This document shows positions 22,622 through 31,857 of a stretch of 64,000 nucleotides of DNA, one piece after another. Below the pieces are notes generated by a model. The model was not told the origin of the DNA and did no database searches. It was given only the letters and a program-made list of their open reading frames with translations. Numbering within the stretch: position 1 is the stretch's first letter; every line of letters starts with the position of its first letter. This stretch comes from Sodiomyces alkalinus F11. Taxonomy: Eukaryota > Ascomycota > Sordariomycetes > Glomerellales > Plectosphaerellaceae. Made by a program: the position numbers and the translations under genes. The stretch is from contig NW_021167081.1 of NCBI RefSeq assembly GCF_003711515.1, forward strand, positions 1,538,236 to 1,602,235, given 5' to 3'.

Positions 22622-24533
22622 ATGGCCGTTAACGGGCCGCCATCGTCGAGGACCCGATTGCCGAATTGGTCGGACTCTGATTCCGGCTTCAATCCCAACG
22701 CCTGGAGCAACACGAGCACGTTCGCGGAACCCGATGGCCAGAATGGCGCCCCTACAGGCGTCACCTCTTCCTGCAAACCCAGGAGGCTACTCTACAGAAG
22801 TGCGCGTTGCACCAACATGCTGGGCCTCGCCTGTGTATTTTTCGTCGTCTTCGTACTGTATTACTACTCCATGGTATGTTGGCCTGTTCTTCCCTCGCCT
22901 TATCCTCGAGTTGGACCTCGCAGGAATATGCTTACGACGAGCCCGTTTGCAGGCAAACGACCCATTACCTGGCTCGATCGCCGGCGGTATCGTGACAAAG
23001 GATCTTTTCGAAACAATACATGTACCGTCCTACGCAGACGATCCGGGCGGGAAGAGGAGGTTACGCGTCGTCATGCCGGCCGACGGCCCGGCCCTCAACC
23101 TTTGCAAGGTCATCATGTCCGCCGTCGCCCTGGGCTATCCGATGCCCACCATTCTGAACTGGAGGGGAGAGTTCAACCGGCCCGACTGGCAGTTTGCGGG
23201 CAGCCATATCGCCAAGCTCGAGAGCCTCCTCGTCATCATCGAAACACTGCTAGGGCAGGAACCCGAAGACGCGGACGAAGAGGACCTGATCCTGCTGGTG
23301 GACGCCTACGACATTTGGTTCCAGCTCCCGCCTTCGGTGCTGATTGAGCGCTTCCACCAACTCAACCGCGAGGCCGACGAGCGCAACCGTCGCGAGTGGG
23401 AGGCCCTGGCCGCCGACTTCCCCGTGCCCCCGCCGAAGCAGTCCATCATCGTCACCACGGCCAAGGATTGCCACCCGAGCTGGGACTCGGGTTCCGAGCC
23501 GAACTACGCGCACTGGCCCGAGTCGCCCCTGCCGAGCGACTTGTACGGCGAGGACACCGACCGCGTCTTCTTCTTCGCCGACCCGGCCCGGAAACACAGG
23601 AAGGTGCGGCCCCGCTGCGTCAACAGCGGGCTCATCATGGGGACCATGGGATCCCTCCGCCAGGCCCTGCGGCGCTGCAAGGAGAAGGTCGACGAGACGG
23701 CCATGCGGGGCCGCCAGCTCTGGAGCGACCAGGCGCTCATCGGCGAGGTGATGGGCGACCAGATGCTCTGGCGCGAGTGGATGCGCAGCCTCGCCGCCAC
23801 GTGGAACGGGACGGCCGCCGAGGCACGGCTGGACGCCCTGGCGCCCGAGACGCGGGCCATCGCCCAGGCCGCCGTCCGCGACGGGAAGAAGAAGCAGTTC
23901 GAGTTCGGCATCGGGCTCGACTACAACTTCACCACCATCCCTCCGACTTGCTCGGCCGAGGAGGACGGCCATTTTGTCGTCATCGGGGACGAGAAGGCTC
24001 TGGCGCGCGCGTCGGCGAGGGCCGGCGTCCCGGACGGAGTGCGCGTGCGCGGCATCCCGCCCGAGCTGAAGGACAGCAAGGGGCCCGTTCCCGGGAAGAA
24101 GTGGGACGAGGTACCGCTCTACACGGACTTTTACTTCGGCCTTTCTCCCGTCGGCATCCACCACAATGCGTACATCAACGGCCTCAAGCCGTGGCGGCTG
24201 GAGAATTGGTGGAACATGACCTGGTTCTACCCGCACCTGCGCGACTTGGTCGTCGAGCACTTGAAGCCCGTCGCCGTGAAGGAGCAGGAGCAGGGGCAGG
24301 GGCAGGGGCAGGGGCAGGGGCAGACGCCGCTGGCTAGGCTCCCGCCGCTCGGTAAGCATGGCAAGGAGACTGTCTACTATGCGCCCCGGGCCGACGCCGA
24401 GAAGAAGACGGTGCGCATCTTCGAGCCGTCGCGGGAGTTCACCCCCGTTGACTGGGACGGCGTGTGCCAGAAGGGGAACCAGCCATGGCATAAGAAGATC
24501 TTTGGTGACGACAAGGGGCCGTTGGAGCTCTAG
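22622..24533 (+). CDS. ESAG3-like type II membrane glycosyltransferase-like protein
   Basis: Two exons (22622-22873, 22953-24533) give 610 aa. The N-terminal cytosolic tail of about 65 residues is followed by one helix (MLGLACVFFVVFVLYYYSM, 66-84) and a large lumenal domain, the topology of a Golgi enzyme. The domain contains LILLVDAYDIWFQLPP (DxxD-type metal/nucleotide-sugar site), RCVNSGLIMGTMGSLRQAL, LWSDQALIGEVMGDQ and FEFGIGLDYNFTTIP. This order matches the fungal ESAG3-like family, related to the glycosyltransferase part of procollagen-modifying enzymes. The sugar and acceptor are unknown. A GGGGCA hexamer array at about 24282-24323 encodes an EQEQ(GQ)n run likely to vary between strains. 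The intron has GTATGT and TGCAG ends and is in phase 0. Confidence 0.85.
24282..24323 (+). repeat. Coding GGGGCA hexamer array
   Basis: In-frame hexamers (GAGCAG then GGGGCA) encode alternating Gly-Gln near the C-terminus of the glycosyltransferase-like protein. Unit number can change without a frameshift. Confidence 0.85.
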
Positions 24534-24860
24534 GAGACATGCTCTGTCTGCCCTACTAGCATCTAATGAAAGAAGAAAACCCGAATGTGCAGTACTAGCA
24601 AGCCAATCTGTATATACATACATCGAGACAGCGACGGATGAGGCTTACCGGGCTTTATAGAAAGGACACCATAATTATACATAATACCATTCCCATTCCA
24701 TTATCCCCAATATGAGAAGAAGAGACGATATCCTTGCTTTTTTTATTTATTTATTTTTCCTTTCTCAATGGCCATGATGAAACGTTTTGGCCTCATCCGG
24801 GCAACTTTTTGAACCAACAGCCATCATACCTCGTAGACCATTAACACACCCACCCGCCCC
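24534..24860. other. Convergent 3' flanks
   Basis: A 327-bp interval between two stop codons. An AT-rich stretch at 24735-24765 is suitable for transcript ends; nothing else is visible. Confidence 0.5.
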
Positions 24861-25727
24861 TTATGCCTTTCCCGTGCTACGGAAGCAGTCCATGTACCAC
24901 TCAACCGCCTCCTGCATCTTGTTGGTCCCCGCCTCCATGACGGCAGTAATAGGCTTCCCGCGGGTCTCCTCCTGCGACTTGGCGTAGGCGTTGTTGACTC
25001 CCTTGTTGATGTTGACCTTGGTGATGCCATTGGCAATGCAGCGGTGGAAGACGTCCTCGGTGATGGGGTCGGCGCCATGCAGGACCAGCCGCACCCTATC
25101 GCCGACGGCCTTGTGGACGGCCTCGAGCCGGTCAAACTCCAGCTGGATGCCGCGGGGGCCGTACTCGCCATGGACGTTCCCGAACGAAGGCGCCAACATC
25201 TCGATCCCGGTGGCGACGAACAGCTCGGCCTCGTCGGGGGTGGTCAGGACGCCCTCCAAATCGGCGGTGCTCGCGACGCCGTCCTCGCCTCCCTCGATGC
25301 GGCCCGGCTCGGCCTCGGTGGCGATGGCGCGGGCGTGGCAGTAGGCGACGAGGTCCTTGGTCAGCGCGAGGTTCTCCTCCTTCTCGTAGTGGCTCATGTC
25401 GCACATGATGCTGTCGAAGCCGTCGGGGATGTCGGCGGCGCGGCGCACCAGCTCCGGGGTCTGGCAGTGGTCCAGGTGCAGCGAGACGGGGACGGAGGCG
25501 CTGTGGCATAGGGAGGCGGCGGCGAGGACGAGGGCGTCGCCGGCGTATTGCATGGCCCAGGGGAAGAGCTGCACGACGCAGGGGGACTTCTTCTTCTCGG
25601 CGGCGCGGACGCTGGCTAGTACGGCTTCGATGTTGTAGCAGCATGTGCCGACGACGGCGTAGCCTCCATCGCGGGCTGCGTTGAGGATGGACAGGGTGCG
25701 GTTTTGGGAGAGGGGTGGTCGAGCCAT
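24861..25727 (-). CDS. Class II (zinc) ketose-bisphosphate aldolase family protein
   Basis: Single exon of 288 aa, the normal length for the GatY/KbaY/Fba class. The enzyme cleaves a phosphorylated ketose or sugar acid through a zinc-stabilised enolate. Zinc and catalytic positions are visible: HLDHCQ (D86, H87), CDMSHYEKEENLALTK, TEAEPGRIEGGEDG, NVHGEYGP (H186) and LVLHGAD (H217), then the phosphate-binding VNINKGVNNAY. The glycolytic FBA is normally longer, so a dedicated catabolic substrate is more likely. The gene lies head-to-head with a beta-hydroxyacid dehydrogenase. In many fungi these two domains are fused with a four-carbon acid sugar kinase, which suggests threonate/erythronate-type degradation. 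The exact substrate is inferred from that context only. Confidence 0.9.
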   Translation of the reverse strand: MARPPLSQNRTLSILNAARDGGYAVVGTCCYNIEAVLASVRAAEKKKSPCVVQLFPWAMQYAGDALVLAAASLCHSASVPVSLHLDHCQTPELVRRAADIPDGFDSIMCDMSHYEKEENLALTKDLVAYCHARAIATEAEPGRIEGGEDGVASTADLEGVLTTPDEAELFVATGIEMLAPSFGNVHGEYGPRGIQLEFDRLEAVHKAVGDRVRLVLHGADPITEDVFHRCIANGITKVNINKGVNNAYAKSQEETRGKPITAVMEAGTNKMQEAVEWYMDCFRSTGKA

Positions 25728-26968
25728 TTTTGAGGAGTTGTGAAGGCGGTGGGCAGAGGGAGAGAATATATGAGGGTATTTTACTATTTGTCAAAATGGG
25801 AGGAAAAGGGCGGAAAATCCAGTTAAGTAGTGCTTGGGCTGTCCAGTAGAACAATATGCGGAAGTCGCTTTATGGAGAAAGCATCTGCATGTGGAATGAT
25901 TAACACCTGGGGGGCGGACTTCAGAAAAGAAATAAGAAGAAATATAGAACTTCAAATAAATACAATAATTCATATAAGAAAAGTCCCGCGATGCCCCTCT
26001 CTCTGTTCCTTTAAATCGGTACAGCCACCGGTACCGTATAACGGTGTTACTGGGTGATGCACCGCTACGTCAACCCCCCACGGAACCCCTCAGCGGGGTC
26101 ACGAAGCGGGGTGTGGGTCTCTCCGTTCCCGATGTACACTATGATCGGCACTGTACGCGAGTACATTGAGAATCCCGCGATTCCGGCCGGTGAATCCACC
26201 GAGACCGGCCGAGTGGACCGAGTAATTCTCACCGAGTCCCGGGATTGAAGTGGCCAGGACAAGTATCACACATGACAATGCAAGAACAAGATGCATCATT
26301 AATACTCGTGTTATTGAAATTTGATTTCTTGGAGATCTCGGAGCAGGGAAGAAAAAGGCGGCTTTCTGACCGAGAAACGGACTTCTTACCGGTCGGTGAA
26401 AACACCGAGCCCCGACTCCCGCGATCGGTCATTTGGCCGAATGACGGAAACTTGGAGTTGTCCCACCACACACCCACATCTACGCTTTTCCCCAACAAGC
26501 GTTTCTTTTCCCATTTAGCCGGGGAACAAAGCCGACAGTGCTAAGACGAAGCTGACCTCAATGCAGTACTGATCCACTCATGAAATGGATCCTTGGCGAT
26601 GGCGATTTCCTCTTGTTCGGTAGTAATAACTGGGGTAAGACAACGTGGGGGAGGGGGAGGGGGAGGGGGAGGGGAAGCCCCGGAGGGGAATGGGGATCGA
26701 CATGACCGAGACCTCGACTTGATAAAACCGTCCAACCCCCCTGACCGGAACGGTACGAACGTAGACAAATTTCACCGAAAAGCCTGTTTCCTATAATTGA
26801 AAGAATTTTTTTATTTTATTTTTGGCGATAATCATTGACACGGATTTCCCAACCTCTTCTTCCTATTCCCACGCATCCTCGGCCTCTCGGGGCTTTTGAA
26901 TGACATATAGACAGACAGATACCTTTCTCCCCACCTCAACTTCCCACCGACCTCTGCCACCTCTCACA
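25728..26968. promoter_or_regulatory. Shared divergent promoter region, aldolase / dehydrogenase
   Basis: A 1.24-kb interval between divergent starts. It carries CCGAG/CTCGG-type imperfect inverted repeats around 26160-26260 and 26390-26430, and a GGGGGA array at about 26650-26672. No kinase gene or other coding region is visible between the two enzymes. Confidence 0.5.
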
Positions 26969-28330
26969 ATGTCCCAACAAAAACCCCCCGTCTCCTTCAT
27001 CGGCCTCGGAGCCATGGGCTTCGGCATGGCCACCCACCTCGTCAAAGAAGGCTACCCCGTCACCGGCTTCGACGTCTACGGACCTACCCTCGAGAGGTTC
27101 GCGCAAGCAGGAGGCAAGCCGGCGACAACCCCCTCCGAAGCCGTCGCCGACAAGGACTACTGCGTATGCATGGTCGCCACCGCCCAACAAGCCCAATCCG
27201 TCCTCCTCGACTCCGAAAACGCCGCCATCCAGACCCTTCCCAGGGGAGCCGTCGTGCTCCTCTGCTCGACAGTACCGTGCTCCTACGTCCAGGCGCTGGA
27301 GAAAGACCTCGCGGCGCGCGGCAGGCCCGACGTCCTCCTCGTCGACTGTCCCGTCTCGGGAGGCGCAGGGCGCGCCGCGGCCGGCACGCTCTCCATCATG
27401 GCGGGCGCCTCGGACGACGCCGCCCTGGAAAAGGGGAAGGACCTGCTCCAGGCCATGTCCGACCCGGCCAAGCTGTACATCGTGCAGGGCGGCATCGGCG
27501 CCGGCAGCAACATGAAGATGTGCCACCAGGTCCTGGCCGCCAACCAGATCCTCTCGGCGGGCGAGGCGCTCGGCTTCGCCGCCCACTTGGGTCTCGACCT
27601 CAACCGGGCCGCCGAGGGGATTCTCGGGTCGGACGGCTGGAGCTGGATGTTCGAGAACCGCCTCCCGCGCATCCTGGACGCGAACCACCAGCCCATCGCC
27701 AGCGCCACCACCATCATTTTGAAGGACACCAGCATCATCACCCACGAGGCGCGCGCCGCTGGCTTCGCCACCCCGATGACCACCGCTGCGGAGCAGGTCT
27801 ACTTTGCCAGTCTCGGCAGGGGGTACGGACCCGACGACGACGCCGGCTTGATCCGGATGTACACCGAAGGCGTGGGTCGTGTCGGTCCGGTGCAGGGCGC
27901 CGCCCAGACGGAGCACGATAAGCTGGCCCTCGTCGTCGACTTGCTCAGGGGTGTCCATCTGTGCTCTGCTGCCGAGACGTTGGCTTTCGCCCATTTCGTT
28001 GGCTTGGACCTGGACCAGGTCTTCGAACTCTGCATCAATGCCGCTGGCGGTTCTCGGATGCTGTCGACTGTTGGCCCGGAGATCATAAGAAGGCTTCGCG
28101 GCGAGGGGGGTGCGGGCCGTGCGGCGACGGAGGGGTCGAGCAGTGGTGGAGAGTCCTTGTCATCTATTGCTGCCCGGCTGAGTGCCGCTGTTGATGAGGC
28201 GCAAAGGCTCAAGGTTCCCGTCTTCCTGGGCAGCTCGGCTCTGAACCTCATTCGCCAGGCTTTGCGGCGCAGTGCCGGCAAGGAGGGTTCCGAGTCAAGT
28301 CTGCAGTCTGTGGTGGGGGTTTGGACTTGA
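26969..28330 (+). CDS. NAD(P)-dependent beta-hydroxyacid dehydrogenase, LtnD/HIBADH type
   Basis: Single exon of 453 aa. The Rossmann motif is VSFIGLGAMGFGMA (G12, G14, G17). The substrate signature DCPVSGGAGRAAAGTLSIM follows, then the catalytic lysine K183 in GAGSNMKMCHQVLAANQ. The C-terminal all-helical domain appears twice: once with LGLDLNRAAEGIL, again with VGLDLDQVFELCINAAGGS. This long form corresponds to the dehydrogenase segment of fungal multidomain threonate-degradation proteins. The expected reaction is oxidation of a 2- or 3-hydroxy acid such as L-threonate. The start at 26969 is preferred over 26900 because it fits the family N-terminus and lies in CACAATG. The neighbouring divergent aldolase supports a shared pathway. 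Substrate is inferred. Confidence 0.9.
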   Translation: MSQQKPPVSFIGLGAMGFGMATHLVKEGYPVTGFDVYGPTLERFAQAGGKPATTPSEAVADKDYCVCMVATAQQAQSVLLDSENAAIQTLPRGAVVLLCSTVPCSYVQALEKDLAARGRPDVLLVDCPVSGGAGRAAAGTLSIMAGASDDAALEKGKDLLQAMSDPAKLYIVQGGIGAGSNMKMCHQVLAANQILSAGEALGFAAHLGLDLNRAAEGILGSDGWSWMFENRLPRILDANHQPIASATTIILKDTSIITHEARAAGFATPMTTAAEQVYFASLGRGYGPDDDAGLIRMYTEGVGRVGPVQGAAQTEHDKLALVVDLLRGVHLCSAAETLAFAHFVGLDLDQVFELCINAAGGSRMLSTVGPEIIRRLRGEGGAGRAATEGSSSGGESLSSIAARLSAAVDEAQRLKVPVFLGSSALNLIRQALRRSAGKEGSESSLQSVVGVWT

Positions 28331-28859
28331 TGAGATGCTGCTGGGGTTGGTGGACGTAGTAATATCACTTGATGTAAGTAGCCTCTGTGAGACTGTCTAG
28401 GTAGGAATCACAGCAGGTATTCAAAAGCGAGCGTTTTCCAAGTTGATGACTATCGAAGCATTCCCTTTAAGTATCCCAATATCAGGAAGAGCTGTGTCCA
28501 GAATGTGATGTTTTGATGAATACCATGGGGCGAGAAGCATCTAACACTCGAGTGTTAGATGCTTCTCGCCCCATGGTATTCACCAGAAACGCCACCCAAC
28601 TCAGCTTTCCCTTGACTTTCTCCAACAAACACTTGACACGGCAGAAAGGAAAAAAGTTGAAAGACAAAAAACATGTAGACCGAATTTCAAGGTAGTAGAG
28701 ACAGACTGGTCCGACGACAGTACAAAAAAGGAAAAAAAGGAAAAGGGGGAAAGGGGGGAAAGGGAGGAAAGACAAAAGAGATCAAAAGAAAGCAGGACCT
28801 CAGCACAAATAGCAAATTCAAGTTGGACACGTCACACGTCTCTCCTTCCCCATGCCTCC
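28331..28859. other. 3' intergenic region containing a long palindrome
   Basis: Apart from the 66-bp palindrome at 28517-28582, there is an AG-rich tract (28725-28795) and no gene. Confidence 0.6.
28517..28582. repeat. Perfect 66-bp palindrome (33-bp arms, no spacer)
   Basis: The arm 28517-28549 begins TGAATACCATGGGGCG and ends CTAACACTC. Its exact reverse complement follows at 28550-28582, centred on CTCGAG. All 33 pairs match, and the symmetry stops at once outside. A transcript would fold into a spacerless hairpin. It lies between the dehydrogenase stop and the C2H2 gene's 3' end. Confidence 0.97.
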
Positions 28860-29599
28860 TTACTTCTCCAGAACCCATGGGGTCCCGTCCGGGTTGACTC
28901 CCTCATGCTGCTCCCTCATATGACGCTTGAAGTTATCATTGCGAGTAGTTGACTTCCCACAGTCCGGCCAGGGACAGATGCCCCCTTCAGGAGGGAGTTG
29001 AATTCTCTTTGCGTGCTCCTTGTGGTTTATACGAATGTGGCGGTCAAGCTCTTTTTTGCCTGGAAAAGCATCCTGACAATGTCCAACGGAACAAAGGACA
29101 GGGAGAGTGTGCTTTTTTTGATGCTTGCTATAGTTTGGACCCTATCGTTAGGATCGTGTGTTGGAAAAAAAAAAAAAAAAGAGGAGAGGGTCAAGTCTGT
29201 CAACGAGGTTGGAGGATGTGCCAGAAACAACTGGCCAAGCAAGAGATGCGGTTCCGTGTGTCTTGCATCTTGCATAGGGAAGAAGACTTACTGCAGATCC
29301 TTTGGCAGCTCAAAGACCTTGCCACAACCCTCCTCCGGGCATGTCACTGGCCCTTTCTTCCTCTTGGAAGCCGAACCCGTGATTGTCTTGGAAGAAGAAG
29401 CCGAATTGGATGTTGAAGATGCCTTCCGCGCCTCCCTGCGTCTCTTGGACACGGAACTATTTGCCATGTTACTGTCTCTCTCGGTGATGCTAGACGATGC
29501 CTCAGAGAGAGAGTTGTAACTCTCGGGAGTATTAGCTGTCAGATCCAAGTTCGAAAACCCTACCAAGTCGTCCTGGTCCCTGTCGTCCGGATAACCCAT
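28860..29599 (-). CDS. C2H2 zinc-finger protein (three fingers)
   Basis: Two exons (29599-29292, 29127-28860) give 191 aa from this start. A 164-bp intron (GTAAGT...CTATAG) splits finger 1; splicing restores CPEEGCGKVFELPKDLHKHQ and its second zinc histidine. Finger 2 is CSVGHCQDAFPGKKELDRH plus IRINH. Finger 3 starts CPWPDCGKSTTRNDNFKRH and ends MREQH. Before the fingers lie Ser-rich sequence and basic KRRREARK and KRKK patches, probably nuclear signals. A nuclear DNA-binding role is inferred; targets are unknown. The same frame stays open upstream to an ATG at 29908 except for one TAG (29669-29671), so the native protein may be about 295 codons long. Intron acceptor choice rests on finger spacing and phase. 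Confidence 0.8.
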
Positions 29600-29908
29600 G
29601 AGCTGAGTGTTGGTGCCGTTGGAGACAAAAGCCCCCTGAGAGCCACTCAGCTGCGAACCGCTAGGAGACTATGCCTCCGGGGCCGGGTTACCCTGGTACT
29701 GAGAGTAGACGCCTTGGGCAGAGCCAAGTTCCGAATGATTGCCGTTGGACAGGGACAGCGTCCGTGGATCAAGCGTCCTTTCGTCCAGGTTGTAATCATA
29801 GGGGGTCCCTCCCCCCCAAGAAGCGGGATGGTTCTCCGGGTGGTCACCCTCCCACATTGGATCCACACCGTGTCGGAGCGGGTGGCTAGTCCTCCTCTGG
29901 GAAGACAT
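29600..29908 (-). other. In-frame 5' extension of the C2H2 gene, interrupted by one TAG
   Basis: From ATG 29908 the C2H2 reading frame runs 79 codons (MSSQRRTSHPLRHG..., Gly/Asn/Ser/Gln-rich), meets TAG at 29669-29671, then stays open into the start at 29599. Composition is alike on both sides of the stop. The candidate introns I could draw to remove the TAG are 39-41 bp or have poor donors. Confidence 0.45.
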
Positions 29909-31857
29909 GGCCAGGGGACGGATGCTGTATACCTGTCTGGTAAGGCTGATCGAAGAAGAATCGAGGGCAAGGATGGAGACACCGCGCTCCGTATGATGGC
30001 CTTGTGGCGCAAACTATTGGTCCAACTTGACTGTTGAGGGACTTCTGTGACCTGTCCTAAAGAAGATCAGACGAGATGCGAGAAGCGGATGAGTTGCATT
30101 GTTTGAGTGGAGAGGGACTAGAGTATGGCATGCCGAACACTTACACACCTTGACAGAATGGCCCAGGTGGTGCCCCTGAAGGGAATCGGGGGGGTTTGTA
30201 GTATGCTTCGGGAACAAGATGAGAGAGAGTTTGAATGTCTGATGCAAATCAAGAGCCAAAAATGAATAAGTGAGCGAACTTCAAGCTTCAGGTTCCCACA
30301 TAATGAACGGTAATCGCTAGATGCACATACCGATGGGGGTCCAGGAAAGGGGTAATGGGGCTACAATTTAAAGCCCAGTGGAAGCATTCACAGCCTCGAA
30401 GGGAGTCACAGGATGGACTGTGGAAGAAAGTGTTCGAAGATGCGCACTGCTCAAACGAACAGGCCGCCAGGCGTGTTTCTGTGATGCCTAGTCCTCAACT
30501 GTTATCGACAAACCAGAAGCTTCCAACTCGTTATGCTTCACAAATGGTCTAAGCCTCTGACTGCGTGAGCATTTCCATGCTCCGATGGGGGAGATATTTG
30601 GGGGGGCTTTTTCCATTTCTCGGTGAAGCCTCTGGTGTTGGATATATGTAATGTAGCTAAAACAGGGACCATGCGAGACACTGAGGCGGCAGCTCGCCTA
30701 CTTTCACGCACTGAGGCCTACATCTGACGTATGTAGCAAACGGAGAGCGCAACTGAGCCAACCGCAACTTGCAGGCTTGAGTGTTCAAGCTACGAGCGTG
30801 GTAATAATAATGGTATCCCTCCCGCATATGAACTCGGATAGACTTGTCCAGACGATCCAGTAAGATGAGGCGGGCTGCCGAGCAGTCTTGGCTGCATGGC
30901 ACAGGCATATGCATACCTAGTCATAGGTCGGCGGTCGCTGATAACATCCAAAGCTCGCTAGAAACTAGAGGGCCTCCCGCATAAGGCTCAACTGTGTTGC
31001 GCCGTTACTCTTACAGTGTGAAGTTTCACTGTTTCATGAAGAAACAGGGGAGCCAGGAGTCAAGACAAGGGTCTCGAATCTCGATCGACTTGAAAAGTTG
31101 CATGATCGCAGCAAGGAGGCTTGTGTAGCGGTTAGAACTTGACGCTCCATTCTCGAGGTCAAATTCAGAATCACTCAATGGCAATGGTCGTCGGTAACGA
31201 GCCTCCAGCATAGCCTCGTCTAATTTGCTTCCTTGAAAGTTGGAATGACTGGGCTGGGATTGAAATTCTGAGTCCAAGGTAGATAGGCAGCTAGGCTGTC
31301 CCCGAGGCTGAATTTCTACAATTAAGAATGCGTTGTTGAGTCAGAGCATGAGGGTTTGGTCCTTGGGGGCCCGGCCAAGGGGGCCGCTCGATACGGCCAA
31401 CGGTCTGCGTGGACGGCCGCCGGCGGACCGCACTCACCTGGGCGTCCTACCTATGAAAACCACATGCAGGAATGATGGTGTGGAAGGTGGCCTCCTGCAT
31501 GAGGCTGTGGTCGCAACCTCCAAATTCCATTTACTCTGTTCTGCGCAGATGCGAGTGCGAAATATGTAGTTGCAAAGCCACAGTGAGACTGAGTCGACTT
31601 TGCGTATACTGCCCAGAACAGAAGGATAGACGAGAATGACTGGAAATGATTATGGGGATGAAGATATATAAGGAAAAGGACATCCGGGCAATAAGATCTC
31701 CATCTTCGGACTCTGGAGACTGCTAAACAAACGTCCACAGCTCAGTCTGCTCACTCCGGAACTTGGTGATAACCTCACTTGCACAACGTTAACCACATTA
31801 CAGCGAACAAGCTTCTCATCTCTTACTGCTCTCACCCTCCCCTCCTCGTCCCCAAAC
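29909..31857. other. 1.9-kb gene-poor interval
   Basis: No supportable gene. The most protein-like frame is minus-strand 31026-31277 (83 codons), without a motif or intron support. The last 150 bp before 31858 form a C/A-rich leader for the deaminase-like gene. Confidence 0.5.

Noticed and set aside
23250..24623. 457-codon open frame antisense to the glycosyltransferase-like gene
   Set aside because: Shadow of a GC-rich gene; its sequence is Arg/Gly/Leu/Val-rich with no motifs, while the plus strand shows conserved blocks.
26936..27994. 352-codon open frame antisense to the dehydrogenase
   Set aside because: Mirror of G/C-ending codons; no domain, and the dehydrogenase signatures are on the plus strand.
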